Below, one piece after another: positions 62,792-64,000 of a stretch of 64,000 nucleotides of DNA. The notes beneath the pieces were generated by a model. That model searched no databases. It had not been told where the DNA came from and saw nothing but the letters and a program-made list of their open reading frames with translations. The DNA lies in contig JACKJK010000006.1 in NCBI GenBank assembly GCA_020637985.1, positions 1-64,000 on the forward strand, in the 5' to 3' direction. How positions within the stretch are numbered: the first letter of the stretch is position 1; each line of letters opens with the position of its first letter. The stretch is from Rhodobiaceae bacterium. GTDB taxonomy: Bacteria > Pseudomonadota > Alphaproteobacteria > Rhizobiales > Tepidamorphaceae. Position numbers and translations under genes: made by a program.

Positions 62792-64000
62792 CTACCGCCC
62801 CGCCTGCCTCCAGACAAGGGCGCCAGCGAAGAAGAGCATTACCAGGACAAGCGCGGGAATGACGCCCAGGCGCGTGAACGGCGGGGGTGGCAAGGCACCG
62901 GGGAGCACCGCGTCGATGACGTTGCGTTCATCGAGCGGAAGCGAGGCCAGGATACGGCCGCGCGAATCGATGACCGCGGAAATTCCGTTGTTGGCGGCGC
63001 GCACCATCGGCAGGCCTTCCTCCACCGCGCGCAGGCGCGCCTGCAGCAGGTGCTGGCGCGGACCCGGCGTGTCGCCGTACCAGGCGTCGTTGGTGACGTT
63101 GAGCAGCCAGACGGCGCGCGGCAGGGCGCGGTCGGCGACGCCGGGGAAGATCGCCTCGTAGCAGATCAGCGGCAGGAAGGCCGGCAACCCGGGCACCGAA
63201 AGCGGTGCGCGCGCACTGCCGGCATCGAATCCGCCCGGCATGTTGGTAAGCTGGCGAAAACCGATCGCCTCCAGCAGATCCTGCAACGGCAGGTATTCGC
63301 CGAAGGGCACGAGGTGGGTCTTGTCGTAGGCGGCAACGAGATTCGCACTAGTGTCGATGACGCCGATGGAATTGTAGCCGCGATAGCCGCGCGGGTGGCT
63401 GGCATCGGTCTCGTAGCGCTGAAGCCCGGAGATCAGCACCTTGCCGTCGGGAATGAGCGCGGCAAGCGCGGCCGCGGCTGCCGGTTCGTCTTGCAGGAAA
63501 AACGGAAACGCCGATTCCGGCCAGATCACCGCATCGAAATCGGCGAAGCCGCTGGACTGCGGCGAGGTCGCGACGTCGCTCAGCGTCAGCAGCGCCGACA
63601 GGGTTTCGCTGGCCTTGGCGGAATCGAACTTCTGCTCCTGCGGGATGCTCGGCTGGACGACGCGGATGCGCTTCGCGGTTGCCGGCGGTTCGGGAATCGA
63701 CAGGCGGTAGGCGCCATAGGCGGAACCCAGCGCGAGGATCAGCACGGCCAGCGCGGGAACGAGCAACCGGCCCCTGGCGTTGGCCGCGTCCTGAAGCCCG
63801 AAGGCGGCCGGGGCGGCGAAGACGAAGGCCGCGATGGCCGTCATCCCGTGCAGGCCGACCAGCGCGCCGAGCTGCAGGGTGACGGTGGTTTGCGCCAGAG
63901 CATAGCCGAACGCATTCCATGGGAACCCCGTCAGCGCGTAGCCGCGCAGGATCTCGGCTGCGGCTAGGCCTGCCGCGAAGGCGAAGACGCGCAGCGGCCC
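62792..64000 (-). CDS. lnt: Apolipoprotein N-acyltransferase, C-terminal part
   Basis: The last 402 residues are visible; the start lies beyond the right edge. EILRGYALTGFPWNAFGYAL closes the membrane domain. The nitrilase-like periplasmic domain has the Glu of VWPESAFPFF, the Lys of YDKTHLVPFGEYLPL and the Cys of ICYEAIFPGV, the Glu-Lys-Cys triad of Lnt. It ends in a single helix (VIPALVLVMLFFAGALVWRQ). The enzyme adds the third acyl chain to lipoproteins at the periplasmic face of the inner membrane. An internal ATG at 63844 would remove essential helices and is not the start. Confidence 0.95.
   Translation of the reverse strand, partial: GPLRVFAFAAGLAAAEILRGYALTGFPWNAFGYALAQTTVTLQLGALVGLHGMTAIAAFVFAAPAAFGLQDAANARGRLLVPALAVLILALGSAYGAYRLSIPEPPATAKRIRVVQPSIPQEQKFDSAKASETLSALLTLSDVATSPQSSGFADFDAVIWPESAFPFFLQDEPAAAAALAALIPDGKVLISGLQRYETDASHPRGYRGYNSIGVIDTSANLVAAYDKTHLVPFGEYLPLQDLLEAIGFRQLTNMPGGFDAGSARAPLSVPGLPAFLPLICYEAIFPGVADRALPRAVWLLNVTNDAWYGDTPGPRQHLLQARLRAVEEGLPMVRAANNGISAVIDSRGRILASLPLDERNVIDAVLPGALPPPPFTRLGVIPALVLVMLFFAGALVWRQAGR

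Overview
The window is one chromosomal stretch of a high-GC alphaproteobacterium, most likely Hyphomicrobiales (Rhizobiales). The evidence is gene content and order. There is a RegB/RegA (ActS/ActR) redox pair, an intracellular PHB depolymerase, an MmcB-type gene, the lnt - small XRE regulator - metK - trmB order, and a complete rimP-nusA-ylxR-infB-rbfA-truB-rpsO-pnp cluster. No rRNA, IS element, transposase or CRISPR array was seen.

Layout. 1-4.4 kb: partial phaZ, an ABC-2 exporter pair and the divergent regB/regA pair. 4.4-8 kb: mmcB, a membrane-anchored monohaem cytochrome c, a divergent YeeE/YedE sulfur-compound transporter whose upstream DNA carries nested inverted repeats, an RlpA-like protein and a SpoU methyltransferase. 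8-38.8 kb: a large cell-surface locus. 39-44 kb: small secreted proteins, an MMPL/RND permease, two uncharacterised membrane proteins and tRNA-Arg(CCG). 44.4-49 kb: an acyltransferase-3 protein, polA and a cold-shock gene. 49-59 kb: the translation/RNA-processing cluster on the minus strand. 59-64 kb: a methyltransferase, trmB, metK, a PhrR-like regulator and partial lnt.

The centrepiece is 8-38.8 kb. All three components of a type I secretion system are here (HlyD-type adaptor, ABC exporter, TolC-type outer-membrane channel). They surround a single minus-strand gene of 22 kb encoding an RTX adhesin of about 7,413 residues. It contains about 74 copies (counted by eye) of a beta-rich unit plus calcium-binding nonapeptides. 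Units come mainly in two lengths, 79 and 97 residues, which differ by exactly two nonapeptides. Between the exporter and channel genes lie three genes not needed for a textbook T1SS: a MotB/ExbD-like protein with a proton-carrier-type Asp in its single membrane helix, a MotA/TolQ/ExbB-like protein with a long cytoplasmic tail, and a PilZ protein translationally coupled to it. I infer a c-di-GMP-responsive, ion-driven accessory complex serving secretion, anchoring or release of the giant adhesin. The sequence shows the gene arrangement and motifs; the function is inference.

Long plus-strand reading frames inside the adhesin gene (up to about 2,000 codons) are antisense shadows of the repeats and are not listed as genes.
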